Positions 51,006-60,399 are shown, counted from the stretch's first letter. The stretch: DNA of 64,000 bases from Vescimonas sanitatis (GCF_049060325.1 NZ_JBMGPW010000008.1:124001-188000), one strand, 5' to 3'. The notes: a model not told the origin generated them from the sequence alone. Numbers and translations: made by a program.

Positions 51006-51217
51006 GCTTCCCCTTCTCCCTTTCCCCGCAGCTTTCGCTTGTTGCCCTTCTCGTCCACGATATAGGTATTCTCCAGCACGCTGCGGGCATTGGCCATTAC
51101 CGCGTTCAGGTACTCCTGCCGCAGTGCAGCGCGCTCCTCGATCTCCACGTCTGTCAGCCCCTCGGCCTTGGCCTTGCGGGCCAGCTCGTTGATGCGTGCT
51201 ATCTTCTTCTCATCCAT
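51002..51217 (-). CDS. DUF896 (YnzC-like) small protein
   Basis: 71 residues: KIARINELARKAKAEGLTDVE followed by EERAALRQEYLNAVMANARSVLENTYIVD is the DUF896 helical hairpin. Bacillus YnzC is an SOS-induced protein of unknown function. Forms an operon with ylmH upstream (13-nt gap) and the xpaC-like gene downstream (overlap). Confidence 0.9.
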   Translation of the reverse strand: MDEKKIARINELARKAKAEGLTDVEIEERAALRQEYLNAVMANARSVLENTYIVDEKGNKRKLRGKGEGEA

Positions 51218-51230
51218 AGCTGTTTCTCCC

Positions 51231-52013
51231 TTATATGTATCGCCGTATGGCCACCGGCAGGCGGCCCTTTTTCGTGGGAGCGCCCACGCTGTCCAATACG
51301 CATTTTCCCAGACCGCGGCAGGTGATGGTATCCCCCGCCGACACGGGCTTGTCCGGCTTCACACAGGTGACGTAGTTCACCTGTACGGACCCCTTTTCCA
51401 CGGCCTCCGCCGCCCGGCCCCGGCTGAGAGAAAATCCCGCCGCCAGCACGTTGTCCAGCCGCAGGGATGGCACCGTGTCCTTTATTTCCTTCACCGCCGC
51501 ATGGGGGACCGCCAGCGCCGAAAGCGGCAGCGGCGTTACGGTGAGCTTCTCCCGGTCGGCGCTGTCCCAGTTCTGCAGCAGGAAATCCGTCATGGACGGG
51601 TCCAGCAGCACCTGACAGCCGCCCTTTTCCACAAGTATATCGCCTATCTTCTCCCGGGTCAATCCCAGAGCCATCAAACTGCCCAAAAAATCCCGGTGGG
51701 TCAGGTCGCCGCCGCTGCGGCACGCGGCCCGCACCGCCGCGACTTGGTCGTCAGGCGTCTCCAGCCAGTCCGGCAGGAACACCAGCCGCCGGCGCTCCGC
51801 GCCGTCATAGCCGCCCCAAAGCACATAGCCCTCCCGGCACCCCAGCGCGTTCAGCAGATGCTGCGCCGCCGTCTGTTCCTGGGGCGAGAGAAAGCCGGTG
51901 GCCGTGGGAATGTTCCGCGTGCGGCACTGCTCACACTTATCCCACACGCGGCTCAGCAGCAGCCGTTCCTCCGGGCTGTGGGCGGCTCTGTCCAGCAGTT
52001 CTCGTCTGTCCAT
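51231..52013 (-). CDS. ylmH: YlmH-family RNA-binding protein (S4 domain)
   Basis: 260 residues. The N-terminal domain has FLSPQEQTAAQHLLNAL and VLWGGYDGAERRRLVF. The central LTHRDFLGSLMALGLTREKIGDI motif is typical, and the C-terminal S4 domain (about 180-245) has LRLDNVLAAGFSLSRGRAAEAVEKGSVQVN. Homologs take part in ribosome rescue and division-site functions. It is not in a division operon here but follows the ABC transporter by 1 nt. Confidence 0.9.
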   Translation of the reverse strand: MDRRELLDRAAHSPEERLLLSRVWDKCEQCRTRNIPTATGFLSPQEQTAAQHLLNALGCREGYVLWGGYDGAERRRLVFLPDWLETPDDQVAAVRAACRSGGDLTHRDFLGSLMALGLTREKIGDILVEKGGCQVLLDPSMTDFLLQNWDSADREKLTVTPLPLSALAVPHAAVKEIKDTVPSLRLDNVLAAGFSLSRGRAAEAVEKGSVQVNYVTCVKPDKPVSAGDTITCRGLGKCVLDSVGAPTKKGRLPVAIRRYI

Positions 52014-52014
52014 G

Positions 52015-53763
52015 TTATGCCTCCAAATTCTGCGTGCGGTACAGTGTGGCGTACACGCCGTTCTTCGCCAGGAGTTCCTGGTGGGAGCCCTGTTCGGCGA
52101 TGACGCCGTCCTGTATCACCAGTATCCGGTCGGCCGAACGAATGGTGGACAGCCGGTGGGCGATGATCAGTGTCGTGCGGCCTCGGGCCAAACGGTCAAA
52201 GGCGCCCTGGATGCGGGCTTCCGTCACGCTGTCCAGCGCGGAGGTGGCCTCATCCAGTATCAGAATGGGCGGGGCCTTCAGAAACACCCGGGCGATGGCC
52301 ACCCGCTGCTTCTGCCCGCCGGAGAGCAGCGCGCCCCGCTCACCCACATAGGTGTCGAACCCGTCGGGCATGGCGCAGATATCATCGTAGATCTCCGCCT
52401 GCCGCGCCGCCTGCTCTACCTCGGCGTCGGTGGCGTCGGGGCGGCCGTAGCGAATATTCTCGCGGATGGTGTCGGCAAACAGGAACACGTCCTGCTGCAC
52501 GATGCCGATGGCCCGGCGCAGGGAGCGCTGGGTGACGGCGCGGACATCGCGGCCGTCGACGGTGATGCTGCCGCTGTCCACGTCGTAGAACCGGGGCAGC
52601 AGCTGGCACAGGGTAGTCTTGCCGCCGCCGGAGGGCCCCACCAGGGCCACCGTCTCGCCGGCGGGGATGTGCAGCGTCACGTTGTGCAGCACCTCGGCCT
52701 TTTCGCCGTAGGCGAAGGAGACGTCGTTCACGTCCACGCGGCCCTGTACATGTTCGAGGGGCTGCGCGTCCGGCGCGTCCTGGATGGACGGCTCGGTGGC
52801 CATCAGCTCAATGAAGCGGTGCAGGCCCGCGAAGCCGTTGGAGAACATCTCAGCGAAGTTGGCCAGCTTGCGGATGGGACTGACGAAGGCGGTGACGTAT
52901 AGGGAGAAGGTGATCAGATCCACATAGTCCATTTTCTCCCCCATGATGAGCCAGCCGCCCACGGCGATCACCGCCACCGGCAATATGCCGGTGCAGAACT
53001 CCATCACCGCGTTGAAGCGGCCCATCTCCTTGTGAAAGCCACGCTTGGCGGTCTTGAACACCTCGTTGGCCTCGTCGAACCGCTGCTGCTGGGCTTCTTC
53101 GTTGGCAAAGGCCTTGGTGGTCCGCACGCCGGACAGGCCGGACTCGATGGCGGCGTTGATGGTGCCGGTCTTGACCTTGGCAGCCCGGGAGGCGGCGCTC
53201 ATCTGCCGGCGGCGGCGCAGGGCCATGGTCAGCAGGACAGGCAGCAGCACCAGCAGTACCAGCGCCAGCTCCCAGCGCAGGGTGAACATCACCGCCAGCG
53301 CGCCCACGATGGTCACCAGGGAGATGAACAGATCCTCCGGCCCGTGGTGGGCCAGCTCCGTCAGTTCAAACAGGTCACTGGTCAGGCGGCTCATCAGCTG
53401 GCCGGTGCGGTTGCGGTCGTAGAAGTCGAAGCCCAGCTCCTGAATGTGGCGGTACAGATCGCGGCGGATATCCGCCTCCACGCGGATGCCGAAGGTGTGG
53501 CCCCAGTAGGCCACCACGAAGTACAGCGCCGAGCGCAGCACATAGGCGGCCACCACCACCGCCATGACGATGAAGAATACCCGGAACTGCCGCTGGGGCA
53601 GCCAGGTATACATGGCGGCGCGGGACACCAGCGGGAACGCCAGGTCGATGCAGGCGATGAGGAACGCGCAGGACAGGTCCAGGGCGAAGAGCCGCCGGTG
53701 GGGTTTGAAGTAGGAGAGGAATATCCGCAGGGGGCTGCGGGTCTGATAATCTTTCGTGGTCAT
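52015..53763 (-). CDS. ABC transporter, fused permease and ATPase (half-transporter)
   Basis: 582 residues. Six-helix exporter membrane domain (about 20-310) with the coupling-helix region, then the ATPase: Walker A LVGPSGGGKTTLC, signature LLSGGQKQRVAIAR, Walker B PILILDEATSALD, switch His LIIAHRLSTI. Works as a homodimer or with a partner half; none is adjacent. The substrate (lipid, peptide or drug) is unknown. Start at 53763 chosen from the membrane-domain alignment; GCGAGG upstream is a weak ribosome-binding site. Confidence 0.88.
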   Translation of the reverse strand: MTTKDYQTRSPLRIFLSYFKPHRRLFALDLSCAFLIACIDLAFPLVSRAAMYTWLPQRQFRVFFIVMAVVVAAYVLRSALYFVVAYWGHTFGIRVEADIRRDLYRHIQELGFDFYDRNRTGQLMSRLTSDLFELTELAHHGPEDLFISLVTIVGALAVMFTLRWELALVLLVLLPVLLTMALRRRRQMSAASRAAKVKTGTINAAIESGLSGVRTTKAFANEEAQQQRFDEANEVFKTAKRGFHKEMGRFNAVMEFCTGILPVAVIAVGGWLIMGEKMDYVDLITFSLYVTAFVSPIRKLANFAEMFSNGFAGLHRFIELMATEPSIQDAPDAQPLEHVQGRVDVNDVSFAYGEKAEVLHNVTLHIPAGETVALVGPSGGGKTTLCQLLPRFYDVDSGSITVDGRDVRAVTQRSLRRAIGIVQQDVFLFADTIRENIRYGRPDATDAEVEQAARQAEIYDDICAMPDGFDTYVGERGALLSGGQKQRVAIARVFLKAPPILILDEATSALDSVTEARIQGAFDRLARGRTTLIIAHRLSTIRSADRILVIQDGVIAEQGSHQELLAKNGVYATLYRTQNLEA

Positions 53764-53864
53764 GCTATGCCTCGCTTGGTGTTTTTTTGAACATATAGTA
53801 TAGCACATCGGCACGGCGTTCGCAATAGCACGGCGCCCCGGCTTGCGTGTCGGGGCGCTGCGTG

Positions 53865-54581
53865 TTATAATTGGGCCATGACCTGGCCGATAGGGCCGTC
53901 GATGGTGACGGCGGCGCCAAGACCGCTGCCGGCCCCGCCCTTGTTGATGACCGCCAGCTTATGGCCGCGGTAGTACTGTATCAGCCCGGCGGCGGGATAG
54001 ACCACCAGCGACGTGCCGCCGATGATGAGCACGTCTGCCTGCCGGATATAGTGGATGGCGCGGGCCATCACGTCCTCATCCAGGGACTCCTCATACAGCA
54101 CCACGTCCGGCTTAATGATGCCGCCGCAGGTGCAGCGGGGAATGCCGCGGCTCTCCGCGATGCGCTCCACACCGTAGAATTTCCCGCAGCGGGTACAGTG
54201 GTTCCGCAGCACGCTGCCGTGGAGTTCAAGGACCTCCCGGCTGCCGGCCTTCTGGTGCAGGCCGTCGATGTTCTGGGTGATGACGGCCTTCAGCTTCCCC
54301 TGCCGCTCCCATTCCGCCAGCTTGCGGTGGGCGGCGTTGGGCTGGGCGTCCAGGGCCAGCATTTTGGCCCGGTAGAAGTCGTAGAATTCCTCGGTGTGCG
54401 TCTCGTAAAATGTGTGGCTGAGCATGGTCTCCGGCGGGTATTTGAATTTCTGGTGATACAGGCCGTCCACACTGCGGAAGTCCGGTATCCCGGACTCGGT
54501 GGATACGCCGGCGCCGCCGAAAAACACGATGTTGTCACTGGCGTCTGTCAGTTCTTTCAGTCTGCGGATGGTGTCGTCCAT
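53865..54581 (-). CDS. Sir2-family NAD-dependent protein deacylase
   Basis: 238 residues. NAD-binding GGAGVSTESGIPDFRS (25-40), catalytic TQNIDGLHQKAG with ELHGS His, Zn ribbon HCTRCGKFY (C-x2-C) with RCTCGG (C-x-C), and IIGGTSLVVYPAAGL. Full length for bacterial sirtuins. Monocistronic; targets unknown. Confidence 0.94.
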   Translation of the reverse strand: MDDTIRRLKELTDASDNIVFFGGAGVSTESGIPDFRSVDGLYHQKFKYPPETMLSHTFYETHTEEFYDFYRAKMLALDAQPNAAHRKLAEWERQGKLKAVITQNIDGLHQKAGSREVLELHGSVLRNHCTRCGKFYGVERIAESRGIPRCTCGGIIKPDVVLYEESLDEDVMARAIHYIRQADVLIIGGTSLVVYPAAGLIQYYRGHKLAVINKGGAGSGLGAAVTIDGPIGQVMAQL

Positions 54582-54617
54582 ACTGTCCCTCCATTTCTTT
54601 TGTAAGGAGCATACGCT

Positions 54618-54956
54618 ATGAATATTCAGATCTTCGGAAAAAGCAAGTCCTTCGACACGAAAAAGGCGGAGCGCTGGTTCAAGGAGCGCCGCATCAAGTA
54701 CCAGTATATCGACCTTGTGAGCAAGGGCGTATCGCCGGGGGAGTACCGTTCCATCCGGGCGGCCGTGGGCAGCTTCGACGCGCTGGTGGACAAGGACTGC
54801 CGGGCGTATGAGGCGCTGTACATGGCCTATATCACGCCTCAGGCGGCGGAGGAAAAGCTGCTGGAATACCCGGAGCTGTTCGCCGCACCCATTGTCCGCA
54901 ACGGGAAGCAGGCCACCGTGGGCTATTGCCCGGAGATATGGCAGACATGGGAATAG
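54618..54956 (+). CDS. ArsC/Spx-fold protein lacking the catalytic cysteine
   Basis: 112 residues of the ArsC-like thioredoxin fold: IQIFGKSKSFDTKKAERWFKERRI, then APIVRNGKQATVGYCPEIW. In typical ArsC/YffB/Spx members the second line reads N-C-D-T; here the Cys position is Phe (SFDT). Arsenate reduction by the usual route is therefore unlikely. Cys36-equivalents elsewhere in the chain do not replace it. AAGGAG precedes ATG 54618. Possibly a binding or regulatory variant. Confidence 0.82.
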   Translation: MNIQIFGKSKSFDTKKAERWFKERRIKYQYIDLVSKGVSPGEYRSIRAAVGSFDALVDKDCRAYEALYMAYITPQAAEEKLLEYPELFAAPIVRNGKQATVGYCPEIWQTWE

Positions 54957-54972
54957 GAATAAGGGCTCTCAT

Positions 54973-55000
54973 CCGTGCGCCGCAGGCGCACGGTTTTTTT
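54973..55000 (+). terminator. Terminator of the ArsC-like gene
   Basis: CCGTGCGC/GCGCACGG then TTTTTTT. Confidence 0.88.
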
Positions 55001-55037
55001 CGGGCAGCACCGCGGCTTTCGCTGTGCGGTGTTGCCC

Positions 55038-56204
55038 TTAGTCCGTGTAGCTGTGCTCCACCGTGACCACGGCGTAGTAATTGCCGTCCATGGTGCGGAC
55101 CAGAGCGCGTATCTCCTGCGCTGCCTGGGCTGGGGTCTTGCTGCTGGAGAAGGGCAGCACCGCGTCGAAGATCAGGTTATCGTGTGTGGTGCCCCGGACC
55201 ACGCGGAAGTCGTGGATGGTCAGACCGGGATCCACCTGCTTCACCAGCGCGGCCACCTGTTCCTTCAGTGCGGTGACGGAGCCGTCGGTGACGATGGGGT
55301 CCATGTGGATGACGGCGTGGCAGTGGAGCTTCTCCATCAGTTCCTTTTCAATATTGTCGATCACATCGTGCATGGCCATGATGTCCCCGTGGGCGGGGAC
55401 CTCCGCGTGGAGGGTGATCATCAGACGGCCGGGGCCGTAGTCGTGGACCACCAGATCGTGTACGCCCAGCACTGTGTCGTTGGAGAGGACGATATCCCGT
55501 ATCTGCTGCACCAGCGCCGGGTCGGGCGCCTGCCCCAGCAGGGGGGACAGGGTCTCTTTTGCGGCCTTGTAGGCGGAGAACAGGATGAACAGTGCCACCA
55601 CCAGGCCCACATAGCCGTCCACCGCCAGACCGGTCCATTTGCCGATGAGCATGGCAAGGAGCACCGCCAGGGTGGAGACGGTGTCGGAAAGGCTGTCCGT
55701 GGCGGTGGCCTCCATGGCGGCGGACTTGATCTTCCGGCCGACGGCCCGGTTGTACAGCCACATATAGACCTTCACGCACACGGAGGCGGCCATGATGGCG
55801 ATAGCCATCAGGGAGAAGGTGACGGCCTCCGGATGGAGGATCTTGTCAAAGGAGGACTTGGCCAGCTCCACGCCCATCAGCAGGATCAGGCCCGCTACGA
55901 TCAGGCCGGATATGTACTCGATGCGGCCGTGGCCAAAGGGGTGGTCGGTGTCCGGCTTTTTGCCCGCCAGACGGAAGCCCAGCAGCGTCACCGCCGAGGA
56001 GCCGGCGTCGGACAGGTTGTTGAAGGCGTCCGCCGTGACGGCGATGGAACCGGACAGCTGTCCGGCGAAGAATTTGCCGATGAACAGCAGAATATTCAGT
56101 GCGATGCCCACAGCGCCGCACAGGGTGCCGTAGGCGCGGCGGACGGCGGGGGAGGACACGTTGTCCCGGTCAGGAATGAGCCAGCGGCTCAGCAATCGTA
56201 TCAT
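55038..56204 (-). CDS. Cation diffusion facilitator transporter
   Basis: 388 residues. Six membrane helices; the metal site is in TADAFNNLSDAGSSAVTLLG (helix 2) and DSLSDTVSTLAVLLAMLIGK (helix 5), with the DHPFGHGRIEYISG loop. The C-terminal cytoplasmic domain starts around residue 290. Exports Zn, Fe, Mn or similar divalent ions. Overlaps the NhaC gene by 35 nt on the same strand; AAAGGAG lies before ATG 56204. Confidence 0.92.
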   Translation of the reverse strand: MIRLLSRWLIPDRDNVSSPAVRRAYGTLCGAVGIALNILLFIGKFFAGQLSGSIAVTADAFNNLSDAGSSAVTLLGFRLAGKKPDTDHPFGHGRIEYISGLIVAGLILLMGVELAKSSFDKILHPEAVTFSLMAIAIMAASVCVKVYMWLYNRAVGRKIKSAAMEATATDSLSDTVSTLAVLLAMLIGKWTGLAVDGYVGLVVALFILFSAYKAAKETLSPLLGQAPDPALVQQIRDIVLSNDTVLGVHDLVVHDYGPGRLMITLHAEVPAHGDIMAMHDVIDNIEKELMEKLHCHAVIHMDPIVTDGSVTALKEQVAALVKQVDPGLTIHDFRVVRGTTHDNLIFDAVLPFSSSKTPAQAAQEIRALVRTMDGNYYAVVTVEHSYTD

Positions 56205-57528
56205 AGCAGTCGTCTCCTTTCGGCGGGTAGACCCGGCGCTTTGTCAGCCAATAGCACAGAGGGATGGCGTACAGCAGTATCTCGTAGGGGATGGCGGACA
56301 TGTCCGCGCCCAGCATGGCCAGCGGGATGGACACGGAGATGTTCCAGGGGATCAGCGGCGAGAGAACGATGCCGGAGTTCTCGATGTCAAGGGCCATCTC
56401 GCCCCTGCCGTGGCCGCGCTTGGTGTAGTCGTCCTCCAGCAGCTGGTTGCACACCACCGCGCAGGTGGACTGGTTGCAGAACACCATGCTGCACACCACG
56501 GAGATCGCCGCGCAGGCGGGGAACCGCCCGGCTCTCCGGGCCAGGCGCTGGGCCAGATGCGCCGCGCCGTTCAGCACGCCCATGCCGCCCAGCAGCCCGG
56601 CGTACAGCCCGGCGCTGACGGCCATGATGGTGGCCGAGACCATGGACATCATGCCGCCGCCGGAGAGCACGTCGTGCAGCGCGCCGGGGGCGGGGAGGTA
56701 GCCCAGCACCGCATCCCGCAGGGTGGGCAGCAGAGCGCGGCCCTGGGCGAACACCGTCACCAGCAGCGCCGTCAGCGCACTGACGGCCATGGTGGGCCGG
56801 ATGGGGACCTTGCACAGCGGCAGGATCAGGATCAGCAGCGCCGGGATGGCCGTCCACCAGCTGAGGCTGAAGGTGCCGGACAGCTGGTCCAGCACACCGC
56901 TGTCCACCGTGGCCAGCGGGTGCGTTACGGACAGGGCAGCGTAGGCCGCAAGGCTGACCAGATAGGGCAGCCAGCCGGTGCGGTGCATCATGTGCAGGTT
57001 GTCATAGAGCTTGGTATCGGTGGCGGCGGCCACCAGCGTGGCGCTGGAGGAGGCCGGCGAGCAGCGGTCGCCGAAGTAGGCGCCGGCCACGATGGTCCCC
57101 GCCGTGATGGCCACGCTGACGCCGCCGGAGCGGGCCAAGGCCATCAGGATCACGCCCAGGGTGCCCACCACGCCGAAGGACGTGCCCAGGGCGTAGGAGA
57201 TGAAGCTGGTCAGCAGGAACGTCACCAGCAGGAACAGCTGCGGCGTGATGATGCGCAGCCCGTGATAGATGAAGAAAGCGATGGTCCCGGCGCTGCGCCA
57301 CAGGGCGGTGATGGCGCCGATGAGCATGTAGATCACGATCACGCAGCACATTTTGCGGCCCTGCTCCCAGGCGGCGTCCCACATGGCCCGCACGGTCATC
57401 CCGCGGCGCAGGCCCAGGGCGGCGAAGGCTGCTATGCCCACCCATATCGCAAGAATCAGGGACTGGCCCAAAAGGATGCAGAGACCCACTGCGGCCAGAA
57501 ACAGCAGAAAACAGAAGACAGCGCCCAT
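56170..57528 (-). CDS. NhaC-type Na+/H+ antiporter
   Basis: 452 residues with about 12 membrane segments. Family features: SYALGTSFGVVGTLGVIL, AGAYFGDRCSPASSSATLVAAATD (the GDRxSP loop typical of NhaC/IT-type antiporters) and VCSMVFCNQSTCAVVCNQLLE. Probably exchanges Na+ or an organic ion pair (malate/lactate subtypes exist). Follows the CpXC gene by 1 nt and overlaps the CDF gene. Confidence 0.88.
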   Translation of the reverse strand: MGAVFCFLLFLAAVGLCILLGQSLILAIWVGIAAFAALGLRRGMTVRAMWDAAWEQGRKMCCVIVIYMLIGAITALWRSAGTIAFFIYHGLRIITPQLFLLVTFLLTSFISYALGTSFGVVGTLGVILMALARSGGVSVAITAGTIVAGAYFGDRCSPASSSATLVAAATDTKLYDNLHMMHRTGWLPYLVSLAAYAALSVTHPLATVDSGVLDQLSGTFSLSWWTAIPALLILILPLCKVPIRPTMAVSALTALLVTVFAQGRALLPTLRDAVLGYLPAPGALHDVLSGGGMMSMVSATIMAVSAGLYAGLLGGMGVLNGAAHLAQRLARRAGRFPACAAISVVCSMVFCNQSTCAVVCNQLLEDDYTKRGHGRGEMALDIENSGIVLSPLIPWNISVSIPLAMLGADMSAIPYEILLYAIPLCYWLTKRRVYPPKGDDCYDTIAEPLAHS

Positions 57529-57529
57529 G

Positions 57530-58123
57530 TTACCTCCCCGGGATGGTCAGCGTCATGCGGCAGCACAGATCATCCAGGTCGCTGTCGGTGGCGGCGGGAA
57601 GGCGCAGGCGTCCCCCGCATTTGGCACAGGTCAGGTCCACCGCGCCGCGGCGCACCTGCATGGTGTATTCGTGGCTGCCGCAGGCGCAGGCGATGCCGCC
57701 CCGGGCGGCGATATCCTTCAGCTCGGACAGTACCTCATACATGATGACGTTGTCGGTGAAGGCCTCATCGGGGGACGCTTTTTCCTTGGCCACCCGCAGG
57801 GCCAGACCCTCCATGGCCTTTCGCACCTGGGCCTCCTCGCCGATGTAGCAGCACAGCTCCTGTTTTACCGGGCAGGCCAGGCCAATGCCCCGGCCGTGCA
57901 GCACCGCACCGGCGTCGCACTCCGCCTGGTGGTGCCCGCCGCACACGCCGCAGGGCACGTTCAGCCGGAAGCGCAGGCCGTCCGTCTCGGCGGTCAGAGC
58001 TTCTTTGCCGCATTCGCATTCCATCCGCGCCGCGGCGGCGTTCAGGGCGAAAACGCTGCGGCTGTGCAGCACCGCTTTGCCGCAGGCCGGACAGATATAT
58101 CCAAAGCTACGCATTTCTTCCAT
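57530..58123 (-). CDS. CpXC-domain zinc-ribbon protein
   Basis: 197 residues from ATG 58123 (AAAGGAG 9 nt upstream). Repeated Cys motifs: CPACGK, CECGK, CGVCGG, CACG and CAKCGG, giving at least two zinc ribbons of the CpXC type. The central helical region has no known motif. Function unknown. First gene of a transcript with the NhaC and CDF transporters. Confidence 0.8.
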   Translation of the reverse strand: MEEMRSFGYICPACGKAVLHSRSVFALNAAAARMECECGKEALTAETDGLRFRLNVPCGVCGGHHQAECDAGAVLHGRGIGLACPVKQELCCYIGEEAQVRKAMEGLALRVAKEKASPDEAFTDNVIMYEVLSELKDIAARGGIACACGSHEYTMQVRRGAVDLTCAKCGGRLRLPAATDSDLDDLCCRMTLTIPGR

Positions 58124-58199
58124 GACATACGCTCCTTTGTCAACCAAAAGTCACAACAAGTTCCTGTATTATATACCATTTATTCGCTGTTTTCCAGTA

Positions 58200-58228
58200 T
58201 TGCGGGAAAAAGAGTTTTACATTATAAT
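58200..58228 (+). promoter_or_regulatory. Promoter of azlCD
   Basis: TTGCGG (58200-58205), 17 nt, TATAAT (58223-58228). Confidence 0.78.
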
Positions 58229-58264
58229 GGCGCCGTTATCCCACGCTTCAAAGGATGTGATACC

Positions 58265-58957
58265 GTGCAGAACAGGAGCTTTGCCGCGGCGGTGAAGGCG
58301 GCGTTTCCCCATACCATCCCCATTATGACCGGCTATCTGGCCGTAGGCATGGCCTACGGCGTACTGATGGCCTCCAAGGGTTACGGCTTCCTATGGGCCG
58401 GCTTTGTCAGCGCCTTTGCCTTCTGCGGCAGTATGCAGTATGTGGCCATTACGCTGCTGACCACGGCCTTTGATCCCCTACAGGCCTTTGTGCTGAGCCT
58501 GATGGTCAACGCACGGCACCTGTTTTTCTCGCTGGCGCTGCTGCCCAAGTACCGGGGGCTGGGCAGGCTGCGGTATTTTATGATCTATACCCTCAGTGAC
58601 GAGAACTTTTCCCTCTCCTCCTCGGTGGAGCCGCCGGAGGACACGGACCCCACGCTGTTCTACTTTGCCATGAGCTTCCTGACCTGGCTGTACTGGGTGG
58701 CGTTCTCCATGCTGGGTGGCCTGCTGGGCGGGCTGATCACCTTTGACATCACCGGCATCGACTTCGCCCTGACGGCGCTGTTCGTGGTGCTGTTCATCGA
58801 GCAGGTCATCAAGAAAGAGAACCGTGCCCCCGGCGCTGCCGGTCTGGTGTGCGCTGTGGCGGGTCTGGCCGTTTTCGGCGCGGACAACATGGTCATCCCG
58901 GCCATGGTGCTGACCCTGGCGGTCCTGCTGCTGGGAAGGAGGAAGCTATGCGCCTAG
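58265..58957 (+). CDS. azlC: Branched-chain amino acid exporter subunit AzlC
   Basis: 230 residues from GTG 58265 (AAAGGA upstream). The AzlC family features AAFPHTIPIMTGYLAVGMAYGVLM, GSMQYVAITLL, NARHLFFSLALLPKY and DENFSL are present, with about five membrane helices. Works with AzlD, which overlaps by 10 nt. Confidence 0.92.
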   Translation: MQNRSFAAAVKAAFPHTIPIMTGYLAVGMAYGVLMASKGYGFLWAGFVSAFAFCGSMQYVAITLLTTAFDPLQAFVLSLMVNARHLFFSLALLPKYRGLGRLRYFMIYTLSDENFSLSSSVEPPEDTDPTLFYFAMSFLTWLYWVAFSMLGGLLGGLITFDITGIDFALTALFVVLFIEQVIKKENRAPGAAGLVCAVAGLAVFGADNMVIPAMVLTLAVLLLGRRKLCA

Positions 58958-59280
58958 ACACGATACATTCCCTGATCATCGTGGCGATGGTGGCGCTGGC
59001 CACCCAGATCACCCGATGGACGCCGTTCCTGCTGTTCTCTGGGGACAAGAAGCTGCCAAAGGTGGTGGAGGACCTGGGCAGGCTGCTGCCGCCGGCCATG
59101 ATGGGCCTGCTGGTGGTATACAGCCTGCGCAGCACCGACCTTCTGGGCGGCAGCCACGGTATTCCGGAGGCCATCGCCGTGGCGGTGACAGCCGGGCTGC
59201 ACCTGTGGCGGCGGAACACGCTGCTGTCCATCCTGGCGGGCACCGCCTGCTATATGCTGCTGGTACAACTGGTGTTTTGA
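58948..59280 (+). CDS. azlD: Branched-chain amino acid exporter subunit AzlD
   Basis: 110 residues. Three or four membrane helices, with the ALATQITRWTPFLLFS and LPPAMMGLLVVYSL segments of the AzlD family. GGAAGGAGG precedes ATG 58948, inside the 3' end of azlC. Partner of AzlC for amino acid efflux. Confidence 0.92.
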   Translation: MRLDTIHSLIIVAMVALATQITRWTPFLLFSGDKKLPKVVEDLGRLLPPAMMGLLVVYSLRSTDLLGGSHGIPEAIAVAVTAGLHLWRRNTLLSILAGTACYMLLVQLVF

Positions 59281-59289
59281 AGATCTGTG

Positions 59290-59317
59290 AAAGCGCCGTC
59301 CCGCGGGACGGCGCTTT
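59290..59317 (+). terminator. Terminator of azlCD
   Basis: AAAGCGCCGTCCCG/CGGGACGGCGCTTT followed by an AT-rich stretch. Confidence 0.75.
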
Positions 59318-59376
59318 CATATTTTTCCGTAAATGGTGCACACTACGGCCAATGCTATGTTTGCGAGGTGCGTATC

Positions 59377-60399
59377 ATGGACGTAAAACGCTTGAGCCGG
59401 CAGACCTGCCGGTTTTTGCAGCCGCCGGGAGTGGTCAGCTTTGCGGCGGTGGCGGGAAAGCTGGAGGGCGAGGGGCCGCTGGGCGGCTGCTTCGACGCTG
59501 TGGGGACGGACGCCTTCTGTGGGAAAAAGACCTGGGAACAGGGCGAGGCACAGATGCAGGCGGATGCCCTGCGTCTGGCCCTGCAAAAGGGCGGGTTGGC
59601 GGCGGAGGACGTGGACTGCGCCTTCGCCGGGGATCTGCTGAACCAGAACATTGGGGCCACGTTTGCCCTGCGGGATTTCAATATTCCCTTCTATGGGGTA
59701 TATGGGGCCTGCTCTACTATGGGGGAGACACTGTCGCTGGCCGCTATGGCCGTGGCCTCCGGCGCGGTCCGTATGGCGGCGGCGCAGACCTCCTCCCACT
59801 TCTGCACGGCGGAGAGGCAGTATCGGATGCCTCTGCCCTACGGCAGCCAGCGTTCTCCTACTGCCCAGTGGACGGCCACGGCGGCGGGGTGCTGCATTCT
59901 GGGGGCCCAGGCGGAGGGACCGTATATCACCCATGTGACCCGGGGACGCATCGTGGATCTGGGCGTGACGGACATGACCAACATGGGCGCGGCCATGGCA
60001 CCGGCGGCCTTCGACACCCTGCAGGCGGTGTTCCGGGACACCGGCACCGTACCCGGGGACTATGACCTGATCCTCACCGGCGACCTGGGCGATGTGGGCA
60101 GCCGCATCGTGCTGGAGCTGTTCGCCCGGGAAGGCGTGACGCTGGAGAATTACACCGACTGCGGACTGGTGCTCTATGACCGGAAGAGACAGGATATGCA
60201 CGCCGGCGGCAGCGGATGCGGCTGCTCTGCGGCGGTGCTCTGCGGTTATCTGCTGCCGGAGATGCGCCGGGGCCGGTGGCGGCGGGTGCTGTTCGCCCCC
60301 ACCGGGGCGCTGCTGAGCCCCACCAGTTCATTTCAAGGGGAGAGCATACCGGGCATCTGCCACGCGGTGGTGCTGGACCGGACGAAGGAGGATGCGTGA
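59377..60399 (+). CDS. spoVAD: Stage V sporulation protein AD
   Basis: 340 residues; thiolase-like fold that binds dipicolinic acid in Bacillus and Clostridium spores. GVYGACSTMGETLSLA is the family's thiolase-type loop; TGDLGDVGS and GGSGCGCSAAVL are also conserved. Forms the SpoVA channel for dipicolinic acid with SpoVAC and SpoVAE. Only spoVAE follows; spoVAC is not adjacent. GAGGTG precedes ATG 59377. A sigma-G-type promoter is expected but I could not fix one. Confidence 0.94.
   Translation: MDVKRLSRQTCRFLQPPGVVSFAAVAGKLEGEGPLGGCFDAVGTDAFCGKKTWEQGEAQMQADALRLALQKGGLAAEDVDCAFAGDLLNQNIGATFALRDFNIPFYGVYGACSTMGETLSLAAMAVASGAVRMAAAQTSSHFCTAERQYRMPLPYGSQRSPTAQWTATAAGCCILGAQAEGPYITHVTRGRIVDLGVTDMTNMGAAMAPAAFDTLQAVFRDTGTVPGDYDLILTGDLGDVGSRIVLELFAREGVTLENYTDCGLVLYDRKRQDMHAGGSGCGCSAAVLCGYLLPEMRRGRWRRVLFAPTGALLSPTSSFQGESIPGICHAVVLDRTKEDA

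Noticed and set aside
53829..53860. A GC-rich hairpin after the sirtuin gene as its terminator
   Set aside because: The stem AGCGCCCCG/CGGGGCGCC is real, but no T-run follows on the minus strand, so intrinsic termination is doubtful.
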